Assembly: GCA_948567375.1 (NCBI GenBank)
Contig: OX419756.1
Location: 24,530,552 to 24,594,551 of the forward strand
Direction: 5' to 3'
Length of the DNA stretch: 64,000 nucleotides
From: Lunularia cruciata
Taxonomy: Eukaryota > Streptophyta > Marchantiopsida > Lunulariales > Lunulariaceae
Under the pieces are notes generated by a model. The model ran no database searches, had not been told where the DNA came from, and saw only the letters and a program-made list of their open reading frames with translations. The position numbers and the translations under genes are program-made. The first letter of the stretch is position 1; each line of letters begins with the position of its first letter. Positions 41,789-53,693 of this stretch are shown here, piece by piece.

Positions 41789-43360
41789 TTCCATGGAGGA
41801 GGATGAATTTGAATCTAATTCAGATGCGTATCCCTTGTATGCTACGGATTTTGTACCTAAGCTAGACATTTTGAAAGACTATGATAAATCATCATTAACT
41901 CTTGAGGAGATAGAGAGGAGGTTATCTACCCTCAAGTATGGTGCAAACCTTACCAAGGAGGAGAAGGTGAGATTTTAGGAGATTTTCTGCAAGTTCATCC
42001 ATTTTTTTGCTTTCAGTTAGAAAGATCTAAAGGAACTCACCTTAGAGGAGCACAAGATTGAGGTGCAATCACGACCAGTTCCTGAGACCAGTTCACCAAG
42101 CCCAATTCACCAAAATCAACATTTCATTAGTCCACCAATATCTTTGGTTGTGAAGGAGGAGATTGATAAGCTCAAGGAAGCCAAATTTATCTTTGAGGTG
42201 GAGAATTCAGAATGGGTGTTTCCAATTGTGATTGTGAAGAAAAAGAATGGCAAGCTTTGTGTGGATTACAACAAGCTCAATATTGTTACTAAGAAAGTAT
42301 ATTACCCTTTGCTATTCATTGATGAGATCTTGAGGAGGTTGCAGGTCATGAGAGGTATAGTTTTGGAGATGATTATAATGGGTATAACCAAATCAAGATT
42401 GCACCAGAGCATCAACAACTAACCATATTCACCACACCTTGGGGGACTTATGCTTTCAAGGTCATGCCTTTTGGGCTTTGCAATGCTCCAGCCACATTCC
42501 AATGGTTCATGAAAAAGTTATTTGAACCTTTCATTGAGAAATTTGTGAAAGACTTTGTTGATGACTTTTGTGTTTATGGGACCAAGGAGGAGCCCTTTGA
42601 GCACTTGACCAAGGTCTTGCTATGCTTGGATGAAGCAAATGTATCATTTAACCTAGAGAAGTGCATTTTTGGTTGTGAAGAAAGTTTACTTTTGGGGCAC
42701 AACATCTGTTAGGATGGAATAGCAATTGACCTTGAGAAGGTGAGGAAAATATCAAACCTTCCATTCCCTTCAAGCTTGACAAAGTTACACCAATTCTTGG
42801 GGATAGTTGGGTACTATAGGAGGTTCATCTTCTGGTTTTCCAACAAGGCTTATGCATTGACCATCTACATGAAGAAGGGTGTAGAATACATGGTAATTTT
42901 GAAGGACAAGGAGGCTCTCAAAGCTTTTGAGAAGCTCAGGCAATCCCTTATTGTAGCTCCAATTCTTGCTTAAACTTGATTGGAGTAAGCCTTTCATCCT
43001 CTACACTAATGCTTCCAATGTAACCATAGGATGCACTCTTAGTCAATTAGACCAAGACATCCAATAGTTTATGTTTGTAGGTAGATGGTTTCAACAAAAA
43101 AGAACTACTTTATCATGAAAAGAGAAGGGTTGGCAGTGACCTTTGGTCTCAAGAAGTTTAGACACTACTTGATTGGAGGCAACCATTGTCACGGATCACA
43201 AGGTTTTGAAGTACATGTTCAACAAGCCTAATGTGGAATGGAGGCTAGCAAGGTGGATGATACTCTTTTTTGAGTATGATTACACCATTGAGGATAGGCT
43301 AGGAAAGAAACATGTAAATGTTGATCTGTTATCTAGGGCCTATAATTATGATAGAGATGA
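41789..43360 (+). pseudogene. Gypsy C reverse transcriptase and RNase H
   Basis: RT: SEWVFPIVIVKKKNGKLCVD (about 42208-42267), a shifted segment with DGYNGYNQIKIAPEHQ, VMPFGLCNAPATFQWFM, and KFVKDFVDDFCVYG (42541-42582) with the double Asp. FLGIVGYYRRFI follows. RNase H: LYTNASNVTIGCTL, then IVTDHKVLKYMFNK (43182-43223) and VNVDLLSRA (about 43316-43342). Several stops and shifts. Confidence 0.8.
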
Positions 43361-44700
43361 GACAGTGGATGATTCCCTCTCGGATGAGGAGCTCATGACA
43401 ATCTTAGTCACTCAAGAGATTCCAATGGAGTACAAGGAGATTGTGGACTTTGTTACAAGGGGTAACTATCCAGAAAGGATGCATGCTAGGGAGAGGAAGG
43501 CCCTTGCAATAAGATCTAGACCTTACACAATGGTGGAAGATATTCTTTTTCACCAAGGAGCAGATTGTCTACTTCCAAGAGTAGTGGATAATGAATAGTC
43601 TATCTTACTCATAAAGGAGTTTCATGAAGGTTTAGTGTGTGGAGGACACTTTGCAAGAAAGGTGACTACTTTCAAGATTCTAGATGCAAGTTACCATTGG
43701 AGAGGGATTTTCAAGGATTGTATTGACTATTACAAAACTTGTAATGTTTGTCAAGCTTTTGCTAGAAAGTCTAAATCTACTCCACGACTTAGATCAATTC
43801 CATTGCTAAGACCTTTTGAGAAGTGGGGAATTGATTTTGTAGGTCCGTTAAATAGAACCCCAAGGAACAACTAGTCCATTGTGGTAGTTATTGATTATCT
43901 TACCAAGTGGGTTGAGGCTAGGCCATTGAGGAACAAAAATGAAGATTAATTTTGGAGATTTCTTCATGAACACATTATCACTAGGTTTGGGTGCCCTTTG
44001 GAGTTGGTTTCTAATAGAGGAGGAGGGTTTACAAGAAGCATTACTACAATCATGCTAAGACATTTCTCTATCACACATAGAGTAGCTACAGCCTATAAGC
44101 CAAATTCCAATGGCTTGGCAGAGATAACCAATCAGAACTTGTGTATGATGTTGGCTAAAGATGAAAAAATGGAGGGAGCTAAACATCATTGGGACAAGAG
44201 CATTCATGCAATTTTGTGGGAGTATAGGAAAACCATGAAGACTTCCACTAGATATTCTCCATTTCAATTGGTATATGGTATTGAGTCTACCTTACTTACT
44301 CACTTTGATCTTCCTGCCTTCCAAAGAATTCATAAGAGATTGAAGAAAGCACAAAGAAGTGATGCAGAGAAGTCAAAGAAGGATCAACTCATGATATTGG
44401 AAGAGGCAAGAGCAATTGCTATGGTTTGAGTGGAGCAAGCCCAAAGGAAACAAAAGAAGAGCTATGATAAGAGGCAAGGCAAGAAGAAGGTGGAGCCTTT
44501 CAAAGAAGGTTATTGGATAATGTATTTGATTCTATTAGATTCAAGAGGGTGCAAAAGAAGTATTTGCCTAAGTACTTTGGACCTTTCACAGTAGAGAAGG
44601 TGGGAGGCAATTACACATATGATCTCAAAGAGTTGGGAAGAGGACAATTTGATAGAATTAACCATGGTAAGTTGAAGATGTATCATAGAAGGTAGAGAGA
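43361..44700 (+). pseudogene. Gypsy C integrase
   Basis: Zinc-binding domain HEGLVCGGHFARKVTTFKIL and CNVCQAFARKSK. Core: GIDFVGPLNRTP (first Asp, about 43829-43864), LVSNRGGGFTRS (second position Asn in place of Asp, Gly in place of Glu, about 44004-44040), and SNGLAEITNQNL (Glu kept). GPFTVEKVGGNYTYDLKEL (about 44579-44635) is the GPY/F module. The Asp to Asn change (GAT to AAT, or G to A) removes activity. Confidence 0.8.
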
Positions 44701-44730
44701 CCTTCACTTTGAGGAAAAAGTGAAAACCTA

Positions 44731-44742
44731 GTCCGGGGTAAA
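44731..44742 (+). promoter_or_regulatory. Polypurine-like tract of Gypsy C
   Basis: GTCCGGGGTAAA directly before the LTR start; only partly purine, probably mutated. Confidence 0.35.
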
Positions 44743-45434
44743 TATAACATCCATTTGTGCATGTGTATGGTATTGTGATATTTAGTTTGGTATTACAAGT
44801 ACTTGAGAAATATTGTCTATATAGAGATAAAGGATGGTTCTACATTAGTCATGATTAGCTAAAGTTAGTCATATCTAAGATAGAAGAGATCTTACTTTAG
44901 AGGAAGTGGAAAAGATGAGCACCACTATTTTGGATTTTAATGCATTGACTTGGTATTATTCCTAGGTGTTTAGCTTTGAGGAAAAAGTTGAGAACTCTTG
45001 GACCCACAAGCCTCTTTTTTTTGGATTCTTCTATGATCAAAGGATAGTCCATGTGAAGGAATCCTTGAATACTTGGTTGGATCAAGATAAGATCACATGC
45101 TTAGGAGAATATTCCCATGAGTATAGATATTCCTTTAGCTTTTTGACTTTATTTGAATTTTAGCCTAGTAACTTGAGTTACTCCACTAATTAGTAACTTT
45201 GGTGTGTAATTATTTCACAAGTATATAAACTAAGGATGAGAAGGTACTCATTATCCTTTCATTTGCAACTATCTCTCTCTCATTGAGCTCTCTAGTGAGC
45301 AATGGTTTGAGTCTTGGAGTGTTAGCCTTTGGAGGAGTATGATAGAGTTGGGGTTCCTTGCCTTCTTATTCCATGGTGCACTACCATAATAGCCATCAAA
45401 GGTTCATCCTGAGTGAGAGATAGGCCGGCTCACC
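44743..45434 (+). repeat. Gypsy C 3' LTR
   Basis: About 692 bp, TATAACATCCATTTGTGCATG (from TGTAACACCC) to GGCCGGCTCACC. The solo LTR at 53694-54386 matches throughout. A TATA-like ACAAGTATATAAAC lies near 45216. Confidence 0.75.
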
Positions 45435-45803
45435 GGATCTTCATATCATCAATTGATGTGGTTAGAGGAGAAAAGAAACAATGTAATGCATACCATGAAG
45501 GAAGTACAGGAGCAAAAAAAAGTCAGGCACGATAAGTGAATCAATCATATTGTTGTTCAAGAGGGCAATTTGGTATTGTTATATGACAATCACAAAATAT
45601 TTTTTCCAAGCAAGCTGCACTTATGGTGGATGGGGCCATACCATACAATGCACATCTATGAAATAGCTCTATTCAACTTGAAGACCTAGAAGGCAATCCA
45701 TTTGCAACTCAAGTGAATGGGTGGAGTGTTAGAAAATATTGGACCATGGACTCAAAATTGTACAAGGAACCCGCAAAGACGCTCACATTTGAGGGAAGGG
45801 GTA
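45435..45803 (+). pseudogene. Second family A integrase C-terminus, with polypurine tract
   Basis: Reads EVQEQKKVRHDK, EGNLVLLYDNH, FFPSKLHLWWMGPY and, in a shifted frame, EDLEGNPFATQVNGWSVRK, followed by TTTGAGGGAAGGGGTA and TGTTGTACCC. This is the GPY/F module and tail of a Gypsy integrase just before a 3' LTR. It matches 22049-22281. Confidence 0.75.
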
Positions 45804-47034
45804 TGTTGTACCCACATTTTTCATTTTTAATAAGTTTTGAAGAAGAAGTGCATTACTGAAACTAAATTGGACCCAAATGAAGAAGAAACAAGGAGAAGCC
45901 TATGTTTTGATCTGACCCAAGGAAGTAGACTTTGTGTCAAAGGAAGAAGGACTTGGATTGGACCTGAAGGAGGGTAGACCCAAAAGAGGGTTACTTTGCA
46001 CTGGAATGAAAGTTGGATGTCAAGATAGTTGTGGAGCTTGTATCTTGGTGAACATATGTCCAAATCTTGTGTGCTATATCTTGTTGGAAGCATCTTTTTT
46101 TGGGCTTTTTTTTGCCTTAAAAATTGCAAAGTTTAGAGATCTCTAAACAAAGTTACAAATATTTGAAGTTTTTGGAGTAAATGTACTATACCTTTGGGTC
46201 TATATGACTTTGGACTTATATGCCTTTGGGTTAGGAGCTACTTTGCCTCAAAATGAAGGTGATCTAATTCAAGGTAGTTAGACATCAGATGTAGATGACT
46301 TTGGGGTTCTTGCCAAAGTCATTTGAGGAAGTCAGAGTAAGGAAAGAAGATAGTGTTAGTATATTGAAATTAAGGTCATGGGAAAACCCATGATCTTAAT
46401 TTCAATTCAGACTCAAGATAGGAGAGAAATAAAAGAGGAAATAGTAGTAGTAGATGAACCCAAAGAGCCAAAGACAAGGAAGGCAAAGGATGTAGAATTG
46501 AACAATGTTTTGATTTGCTTGAGAGATCATGTAGATAGGAAGATGTTAGAGGTAGGAGATAATGTTTGTCTCAGATTAGATTTTGTTAGATCAGACTTAG
46601 ATAAAAATTTTAGTGAGATGAAGATGAATACAAGGTCCCAAGTTGTAGAAGTAGGAGTGAAGGTGTCTTCGGGTGAGTAACCTAAGACATTAGAGAATAG
46701 CGGGTTAGCTAATAAAGAAGTAGATAGATTATTATCCATGTTTGCAATTGTAGTTCAGAGTGAAGACATAGAAGAAATAGTGGATGAAGTAGTAGTATCA
46801 GAGAGACCCAAAAAAGAAGAAGTGATAGGAGGAACACAATGGGTTGCCAAAGTCAAGGTTGACATTGGATTGGGGTAGTAACAATTTTGAGATTTGAATA
46901 GCCAAATATGAAGAGATGGGTTGTCCTTTAGTTTGTTGTTTGACTTTGTACTTGACTATGTTTTACTTGTATATTTGTAGGAACAAACTTTACTTACTTA
47001 TTACTGCAAAAGTGATATTAGTCGAGTTGTCACA
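45804..47034 (+). mobile_element. Family A 3' LTR, copy A11, internally deleted
   Basis: Starts TGTTGTACCCACATTTTTC after the polypurine tract and ends GTCGAGTTGTCACA. Only about 1.23 kb remains: the 5' part, then a hairpin at 46363-46406, then the end of the coiled coil (KAKDVELNNVLICLRDHVDR, near 46482) and part of the tail. Most of the gene is missing. Confidence 0.7.
46363..46406. repeat. 20-bp hairpin at the deletion point of A11
   Basis: ATTGAAATTAAGGTCATGGG, loop AAAA, then the reverse complement with one mismatch. It lies where about 2.4 kb of the LTR is missing. Confidence 0.75.
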
Positions 47035-47192
47035 CTGATAAGGTAAGTGTGCCATATGATGCAAAGAGACTTTCCTAGCAATCTCATCTCTTTCTATACA
47101 TACAAGTACCTCTGCACTCATATACCCGCCTATAGTACCATAGCTATTCTAGTGCTCATCCCATCAAACAACTCCAATAGACATACTCTTTC
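47035..47192 (-). pseudogene. B2 methyltransferase, N-terminal part
   Basis: On the minus strand the linker LTPLDTTLIAW leads to VCLLELFDGMSTRIAM (motif I; the B1 copy reads CLLELFGGVSTGLAT), then VQRYLYV and a degraded motif II region, ending at IIWHTYL where A11 cuts in. The catalytic motif IV and later parts are lost. It shows that the methyltransferase is in the same place in both elements. Confidence 0.75.
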
Positions 47193-48220
47193 TATTGGAT
47201 ACTACCAAGCAATGAGTGTGGTATCAAGAGGTGTCAAGGTAATCAACTCTGGAAGCTCATCCTCACATTGGTATCCTAGTGGTACAAAGGCTCCACTCCA
47301 AGCTTGTTGCACCAACTGATCTGCATGTTGCTACAATGCCTCCCCTAAACTCCACAAAGGAACATCCAAGGTGGATGGAACAATCCCACTCAAATTCCAA
47401 ATCCGAGTGATATCCTCTAGTTTTGGAGTATCCTCTGCATGTGCATTCCCCTCCAATAAATCAAGAGGCCAAGTAACAGCACCACTAAAAGCTAAAATTG
47501 ATGCAGTTATGGTCCTAGACTATAGTCAGCCAAGACTACCACTGCTGAAGCATATTGGTAAACAACATACTTGTCCCTCACCTAACTCCAACCTGGTCTA
47601 TAGGAGGTTATCTCCTCCCAATAGTCAATATTGAAACCCATGGGGTATAACACTACTCTCCCAACTAACACATCATATGACTCAACTATGCTCACAATGG
47701 CCTGAGCTCTCACCATAGAGCTATTAGTCTGATGACTAGGCTAAATCTGAACAACAAGCTCTCCACATGTGATGTACTATGTAGAACCACCACCTAGAGA
47801 TGTCAAGATCTGAAATGGATACCTCTCCACATCGGTCTTCCGTAACTCCAAACCAACAACTACAGCCTTCCCCAACATAAGGTGCTATGCACCAAAGTCA
47901 AGTAAGATCCGCTGTGGTGTATAGACCTTCCTTGAAGGTCCCACTAAATAACAGATCCCCCTTTGGTTATCCAATAGGACAACCCCAACCATACTTGCTC
48001 AAAGGTCTATCTAGTTGGTAACTCCTCCAATCTAGTCATTGTTGCCTGCCATAAACCACTGGTTGCAGAGCATATCATGTGCTCCTCAACCGAGTCAGCT
48101 CCACTTTCAACCATCTCTGCTCTAGTAGTAAGGACTACATCATTCTTACTCTCACAAAGCATGGCAGCCAACTGAAACACTGGGGTTGGGTCAAATCCCA
48201 ATATACACATGTCATTGGTT
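47193..48220 (-). pseudogene. B2 protease and linker
   Basis: On the minus strand: FDPTPVFQLAAMLCES (about 48192-48145), ATSGLWQATMTRLEELPTR, then the retropepsin region around 47950-47880 (ILLDFGA-like) and the tail near 47640-47550. It aligns along its length with 3379-4400. The B2 reading frame here shows that B1 lost bases near 3450. Confidence 0.65.
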
Positions 48221-49990
48221 GAAAAAAAAATGGAAAGCGCATAATCAATTGAGCCACCTCCAACATTGTGCTAGACTTAGTCTATTTAGTAATAGGTGGT
48301 TGACTAGTATTTAGTCCATCATGCTCCCCATCATCACCTACCACACCTACACTAGGATGTCTAGGAGCCATGGATGTTGTTTATAATACCTCAGAGAGTG
48401 TAAAAGACTAGGGAAGTTTGACCTATCTACCATCCTCTCTTCTATGTGGGTCCAACTCCGTTGATACTCCTCTAGGCTTTGGAGCATATATTGCACTCCT
48501 AGTCACTATGGTAGTTGCATCCACCTATGTTGCTCCACACATGAAATCCAAGATGTCTCTATCACTAGCATATGAGGTGGAAGCCTCAGCACCCAAATCT
48601 GATGTCCTCTAAGCTACGGCCATACTAGCCAATCTTTGCTCCAACTGCTCAATCTGAGTAGCCATGGTTGTATTAGAAGTAAGGGCATGTACTGCACCCT
48701 TACTAAGTGTGGATCCTCTACCACCATCTTGTCCTCCATGACTTGGAGCACCTCTACCACTTGCCATAGCATCCCTACCACTCCATAACTCTAGATGTAG
48801 ATCAAAGCATTGGTCATTGGTGTGACCAAATCTATGGCAATACTCACATTGTCTCCATGCTAGCTGTGATGCACCAAAGGTATTAGGTCTGCTGCCCTAA
48901 GTACACTCTCTCCTATAGTGAGGTCCACCACAAGTCCAACAAGCAACACCATTGCTCACTAGTTATTGTTGACCCAAAAATGAAGGTAAGGGTCTAGCTA
49001 CAATAGGCCCTCCACTTGCTCCATAGGATATGGGTTGTCCATCCTATCCTCAAAAATCAACATGGCGTGGTGCACTCTATTGCACTCTAGAAGAAGTAAC
49101 AATTGTAGATGAGGTCTTCCTACCAAATTCAGATGTCACCACCCTCTCCTCCGCCATATTGAGCTCAATATGCTTAGCCAAACCAAAGACTATTGCCAAA
49201 GTAGGCAAAGTAGCATGTGATAAAATAGCATCATGTACTCTAGGTCGCAACTCCTTGTCCAATATCCTATACAAAAACTGGAATGCTTGGCCCTCAATAA
49301 CTCCCTTAGTAAAATTGATCAATTGTCTCATGCAAGTGTATGCCTTGCTTAGTCTCTCTCCAACCTTCTGCTGGAACTCCTACAAGCTCCTTAGCTTGTT
49401 AGTCCGCATTCCTTGGTAGTTCTGCCTCAAACACTAAAAGAACTCCACCATGGTTAAAGCTCAATACTAAACCACCTCTTCTAATAGTACTTCCACTCAT
49501 AGTAGCACTATCTCTAAGAGATCCACCAATGCTACTAGAGCTAGAACTTGTGGGTACAACCGATCTACCCCTAGAAATCAAGCCTGGAGTGATGGAGACA
49601 TAGTTCGGAGACTAATATTGTCTCTGTAGCTCAATCTCCTCCAAGTAAGCTCTCCTAAACTCATGATACTTTTCCATCAATGGACTCCCCAAGTGCTAAA
49701 ATAACACCTTCCATATCATGAATGGTGTGAACAAAGTCGGGTTCCGCATCTACTGCAGATCACACCAACTATTGAACTCCTAGATGAAATCATCTAACTT
49801 AATGGTGACCACTATATTAGAGTAATGCCTGGGGCTTTTGGAGGCCTCATAAATCTTGTCCATATCCCACAACAACGATGCAGACACACCAAGTGCACTC
49901 TCAACTAAATCAGCTCTTATATCAAACTCCAACTCATAGTCAATCTCCTCCCTCATTCGGACCTAAGATACGGGCTAATACCAAGCACCA
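48221..49990 (-). pseudogene. B2 gag with two zinc knuckles
   Basis: On the minus strand, capsid-like MRQLINFTKGVIEGQAFQFL (49331 downward) and LRPRVHDAILSHATLPTLAI. Two knuckles follow: CWTCGGPHYRREC (near 48945-48905; Cys-x2-Cys-x3-His-x4-Cys) and CEYCHRFGHTNDQC (near 48850-48805; standard CCHC). A Gly-rich stretch and MATQIEQLEQRLASMAVA come next. RNA binding and particle formation are the expected roles. Several stops. Confidence 0.7.
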
Positions 49991-50977
49991 CTCTAAGCTT
50001 ACCCACTATGTATTGCAATGATATCTCCTCCAAAATCCCCAAAGAACTCCGTTGTGATAAAGTAATCAAGGACTACAACCAGTAATCAGAACCACCGCCA
50101 ATACTCCACCAAAAATCACCATCAAGTGCAAACACTACCAAGTGCCAATACCTCCAGGTGCCAACATCACCAATTGAACATCATCAACTAATGTAGCTCT
50201 AACTATAACAACTACACTAGGGGAAAGTGCAACATGTAACCTTCCATCACAACATGCACTCTCATAGTCTACAAGTCATCATTTCTTGCATCACCAGAGA
50301 GAAACACAAGTAGTCTAATAGGTCATCACTCCAACCTCATTGCCGATAGCACACCAGAGCATCAACAATCTAAATTCAAGGCACCTCACATAAACATGGT
50401 GCACAAATATGAAGCAGAGAATGGAGAGGGTCCAATCACAAGAAGGCTAAATAAAAACCCTCCATCTTAAAAAGCAACACCGGACTGACTTTGCCACTAT
50501 TTGGCATTTGACATAATTGGAGTACCTATTGACCTTTTGAGCTATGAGGATCATTGAGAATGGGATCAAAGTTCTTCTTGCCAAAATCTGATGTAAACCC
50601 TTCCCAAAATCTGACATAAATCCCTAAAGTTGGCTGACCGCCAAATCCTCTACTAACTCTTCACTCAAGCCAAATTGGAAAGATGGGGATCTTCAAATCT
50701 CTAATTTGCGGGAATGGGTTCCCAACTCCACTTTAAATTTTGCCATTTGAGCTCAATTTGCACCAAATTGGTCTTGCTTTCACCTCCTAAGCTCAAAACA
50801 ACAAATGCTGCTTGAAATCAACTCTCTTTGGCTCCAAATTTGGCCAGCGCTTGTGCACACAATCACTCCTAGGAAAATCAGAATTGGGGTCAAGGTACCA
50901 TGATCCACAAGGCTTGGAAATACCACCACCAACCTCAATTCCTACACCTAATTTCCCCTTGACTCTCACTTATCTTA
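49991..50977 (-). other. B2 leader between LTR and gag
   Basis: About 1 kb. Weak protein-like stretches near 49.7-50.0 kb may be the gag start; the rest shows no supported frame. I could not fix a primer binding site. Confidence 0.35.
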
Positions 50978-51418
50978 TGTAATTAGTTTGTTCACACAAC
51001 TTGAATCACACTCAATTAGATTAGTTCTTGATCTATCACTCAACAATTTGCCAACAACAGGGTATTGATTACATCAATCCACACCCACTCTAGCTAAGAG
51101 ACTCTAGGTGACACTCACCAGCTTTCTATCTACTCTAGCCAGGAACTCAAACACTCAACATCAAAGAAGTGAGCTCTTTGGAGTTGCACTTCCAAGGTAT
51201 ACTCTTGATTTCTATCTAGGTCTCACCCTTACGGTCCCACTGACGGCATACCTGATAGTGCAAGTGACAATGGGCCCCACAATGTAGTCAATATCTCAAA
51301 CATGAAATCTGACTATCTAAAAGTAATCCATGAGTAACTGCCAAAATACCTCTAACTCCTATCACTGCTTCTTCAGTGTCCAAGCAATCTAGATGTGATG
51401 CTACAAATGGCATGACAA
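50978..51418 (-). repeat. B2 LTR remnant
   Basis: Minus-strand sequence matching the inner and right part of the B1 LTR (shared GCCATTTGTAG, CTAGATTGCTTGGACACTG, GAGTGATAGATCAAG), ending ATTACA at 50978. The first 100 bases of the LTR are missing. Confidence 0.6.
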
Positions 51419-52639
51419 GGAGGTGGAAATAAAGGTGGTCTCCACTCTCACAAATCACAAGATCTCCCTCTATGTTGAGCAATACCAAACCCTACCCATG
51501 GACAATCTGGACAAGATTGTGTGGGACACTAATGGGGTGGGCTATAAGGATGTGCTTAAGGCCCATTTGGATGAGATTGACCCTCTTGGAGTGGCGTGGC
51601 GGTAAGGGTGGGAAGAGAGTCTGAGGTGGAGAGAGAGTATGGAGCAATTGTGACTTGAGGAGGAGGGATAGAGAGGGGACAAATAGTGGAGCATCCTCCA
51701 TAGGAGAGTCCACGCTCCAAGGTGCTCCATTGGCATTGGAATAGCATATGACCTAGGGACCAAGGGGAAGCCATATGCATAAACCTCAACAATTGTGAGT
51801 GTATACTAAAACAAGTTGTGTAAATTTTGGTCCCTTGCTCACACATACGGGGTGTGGGATGCCAGATGAAGAGTGACATCAGATATAGTCCTTCTATGGC
51901 CTTTGTGCCAAACAAAAAAAATGTAAACATGTGGAAAAAATCTGATGAAGGTGTACAACTCCCAAAGAGTATTCAAGGAAAGCCATCGCATGATAGCAAG
52001 ACATAGGTGAGAGATGCAATGTACCTTCACATAGAAGAGAAAAACAATAAAAGATAGAAAATAAAGAAACAAAAACCTATAAAATATTTTATAGGTTTTT
52101 GTTTAAGGCTTATCTGCAACTACACGAAATCTCCCTTGGCCTCCCATATCTCGTCCCTAAGCAAGTAAGGTTGAGTGGTATCCATGGTGGTAATGATCGA
52201 GTGTTCTCCACAATCATTCAATGCCATCTAAATTCAACTCAGGTTTGATTTGACTCATATTCATTCTTGTACAAGGTAGCCTTTTCATGTCTCTTCCTTG
52301 CATTTGGTTTCCTTATGATAGCCTCTAATCCCATTTCATTGATAACTCTAATAGACTGCAGTCTTTGAAGTCACCTTTGTGAAAGAAAGAAGGCGCTCGC
52401 ATAGAAAAAATGAAGGATGGGAAGAACATCAAGCCAAACAAGGGAGAGACAAAAAAGGTAAAATGGGGCTAAGCCCCAATAGAGTCTATATGAGAAATTT
52501 TCCCTACCGCAACTAAGATATTTGAGCTATGCAAGTCATATGGTCTACACACAACTGGAGCACCCAAAGAAACATCACCCAATGTGATTGCTCTCCTATG
52601 AATTGCACCAACCACTGCCCTCTATAGAGCAATGGACAC
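51419..52639 (+). other. Unassigned stretch between B2 and the LINE
   Basis: No recognised family. An open frame of 60 codons (51423-51605) includes DNLDKIVWDTNGVGYKDVLK and could be a fragment of a protein gene or of an unknown element, but nothing around it extends the reading. It contains a perfect palindrome at 52068-52103. Confidence 0.3.
52068..52103. repeat. Perfect 36-bp palindrome
   Basis: CAAAAACCTATAAAAT and its exact reverse complement meet without a spacer; arms are 18 bases including flanking A/T. Such a sequence can form a cruciform. Confidence 0.85.
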
Positions 52640-52689
52640 ATGTTGTCTAAAATATGCTACAAAGTATGAGAGTGAGAGTGGTACTCCCT

Positions 52690-53693
52690 AGCGCCTAACA
52701 TGATAAGCTCTCATGCACTCCCTGAGAAATGTGTCAAACACCATGTCTATTGCTCCATACAACTCCAAGGCTAGAGGAACAAAGAGGTGACCTCGCTGCT
52801 TGCCCCTATACTTGGAGATCTTGCAACCTTCTACTACACTCGCTGCCCATCCAAGGGGATGGGTAATCACTCCCTCCAAATTTTATCTTGCATAGGGTCC
52901 ATAACCACAACATCAACTACTATCACCTGATCATCTTAGACCAAGTATAAGTTTGCCCCAACACATTTTGGCTGCAAAGCATACAAATGCTCCTTCCAAG
53001 CCAAGTATCCACTCTCTTGTGCCATAGCAAACACTATGTCCCTAATAGCATCATGGGTAACTATCCTCTATCTTCCAAAAGGACATTGTGTCATGTGGAA
53101 TGCTGCTCCATCTAGTGTAGAACCTCACTCACAAGTGAGTAATGAAGATTCAAATGGGTGGACCAAACCTAGGCAAAACCTCATTGATGTAGAGAAAGTA
53201 GTTGGTGCAAGTCGGAATGCCATAATGCACGGTTGAGCTAGGATCCAAGAGCTTGCATCCTTGCCAGAGCAAGAGTAAAGATGTGCTCTAATAGCTTGAG
53301 GAATGGACAATTTGACTAAGAGAGAATGCAGCATATGCTCATATTGTTGCTCTATCAAGGAAGATTGTAAACCTCTAGTCCAATCTGACGATAGTGAACC
53401 AAAAGGTGAAAAATCCTCTCATGCCCGTGGGGATAGACTATCTCTTGTCTACCACAATAACATCTGGAGAGAAAAAGATCCTCCTTCCACCTCTATCACA
53501 TAAGTCTCCAAAACCGGCCTATCAATAACCACAAAATGAGAGGAAAGTAGGGGTGCTGAGAAAGCACAACTACCCCAAAATGCTATATGTGCCATCTCCT
53601 CCATAGATAGCAAGCCAACTCCTCCACATGAGATTGGTAGAGCCATTTGTTTATGTGCCAAATCCCTTGTTGCACACTCAAATATCCTTGGTC
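52690..53693 (-). pseudogene. LINE-like protein, C-terminal part
   Basis: On the minus strand ALPISCGGVGLLSMEEMAHI (about 53650-53590) continues the polymerase tail in frame after removal of the solo LTR. Later come MLHSLLVKLSIPQAIRAHLY (about 53335-53275) and, past stops, MDPMQDKIW and LPIPLDG-like pieces near 52.85 kb. This pattern is found downstream of the polymerase in a group of LINE-like proteins. Function of this tail is not known to me. Confidence 0.6.

Larger units (their letters stand above)
36310..45434 (+). mobile_element. Gypsy element C, gag to 3' LTR, with two insertions
   Basis: Ty3/Gypsy order gag, protease, RT, RNase H, integrase, 3' LTR. Interrupted by the A10 LTR (36650-40410) in gag and by a Copia-type LTR (41378-41783) ahead of RT. 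No 5' LTR is found. A solo LTR of the same family lies at 53694-54386. No chromodomain is visible after integrase. Confidence 0.85.
47035..51418 (-). mobile_element. Gypsy element B2 (minus), 5' part with methyltransferase start
   Basis: A second member of the methyltransferase-carrying family: from right to left LTR remnant, leader, gag with two zinc knuckles, protease and the first part of the methyltransferase. It is cut at 47035 by the end of family A copy A11. Stops are frequent. Confidence 0.8.
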
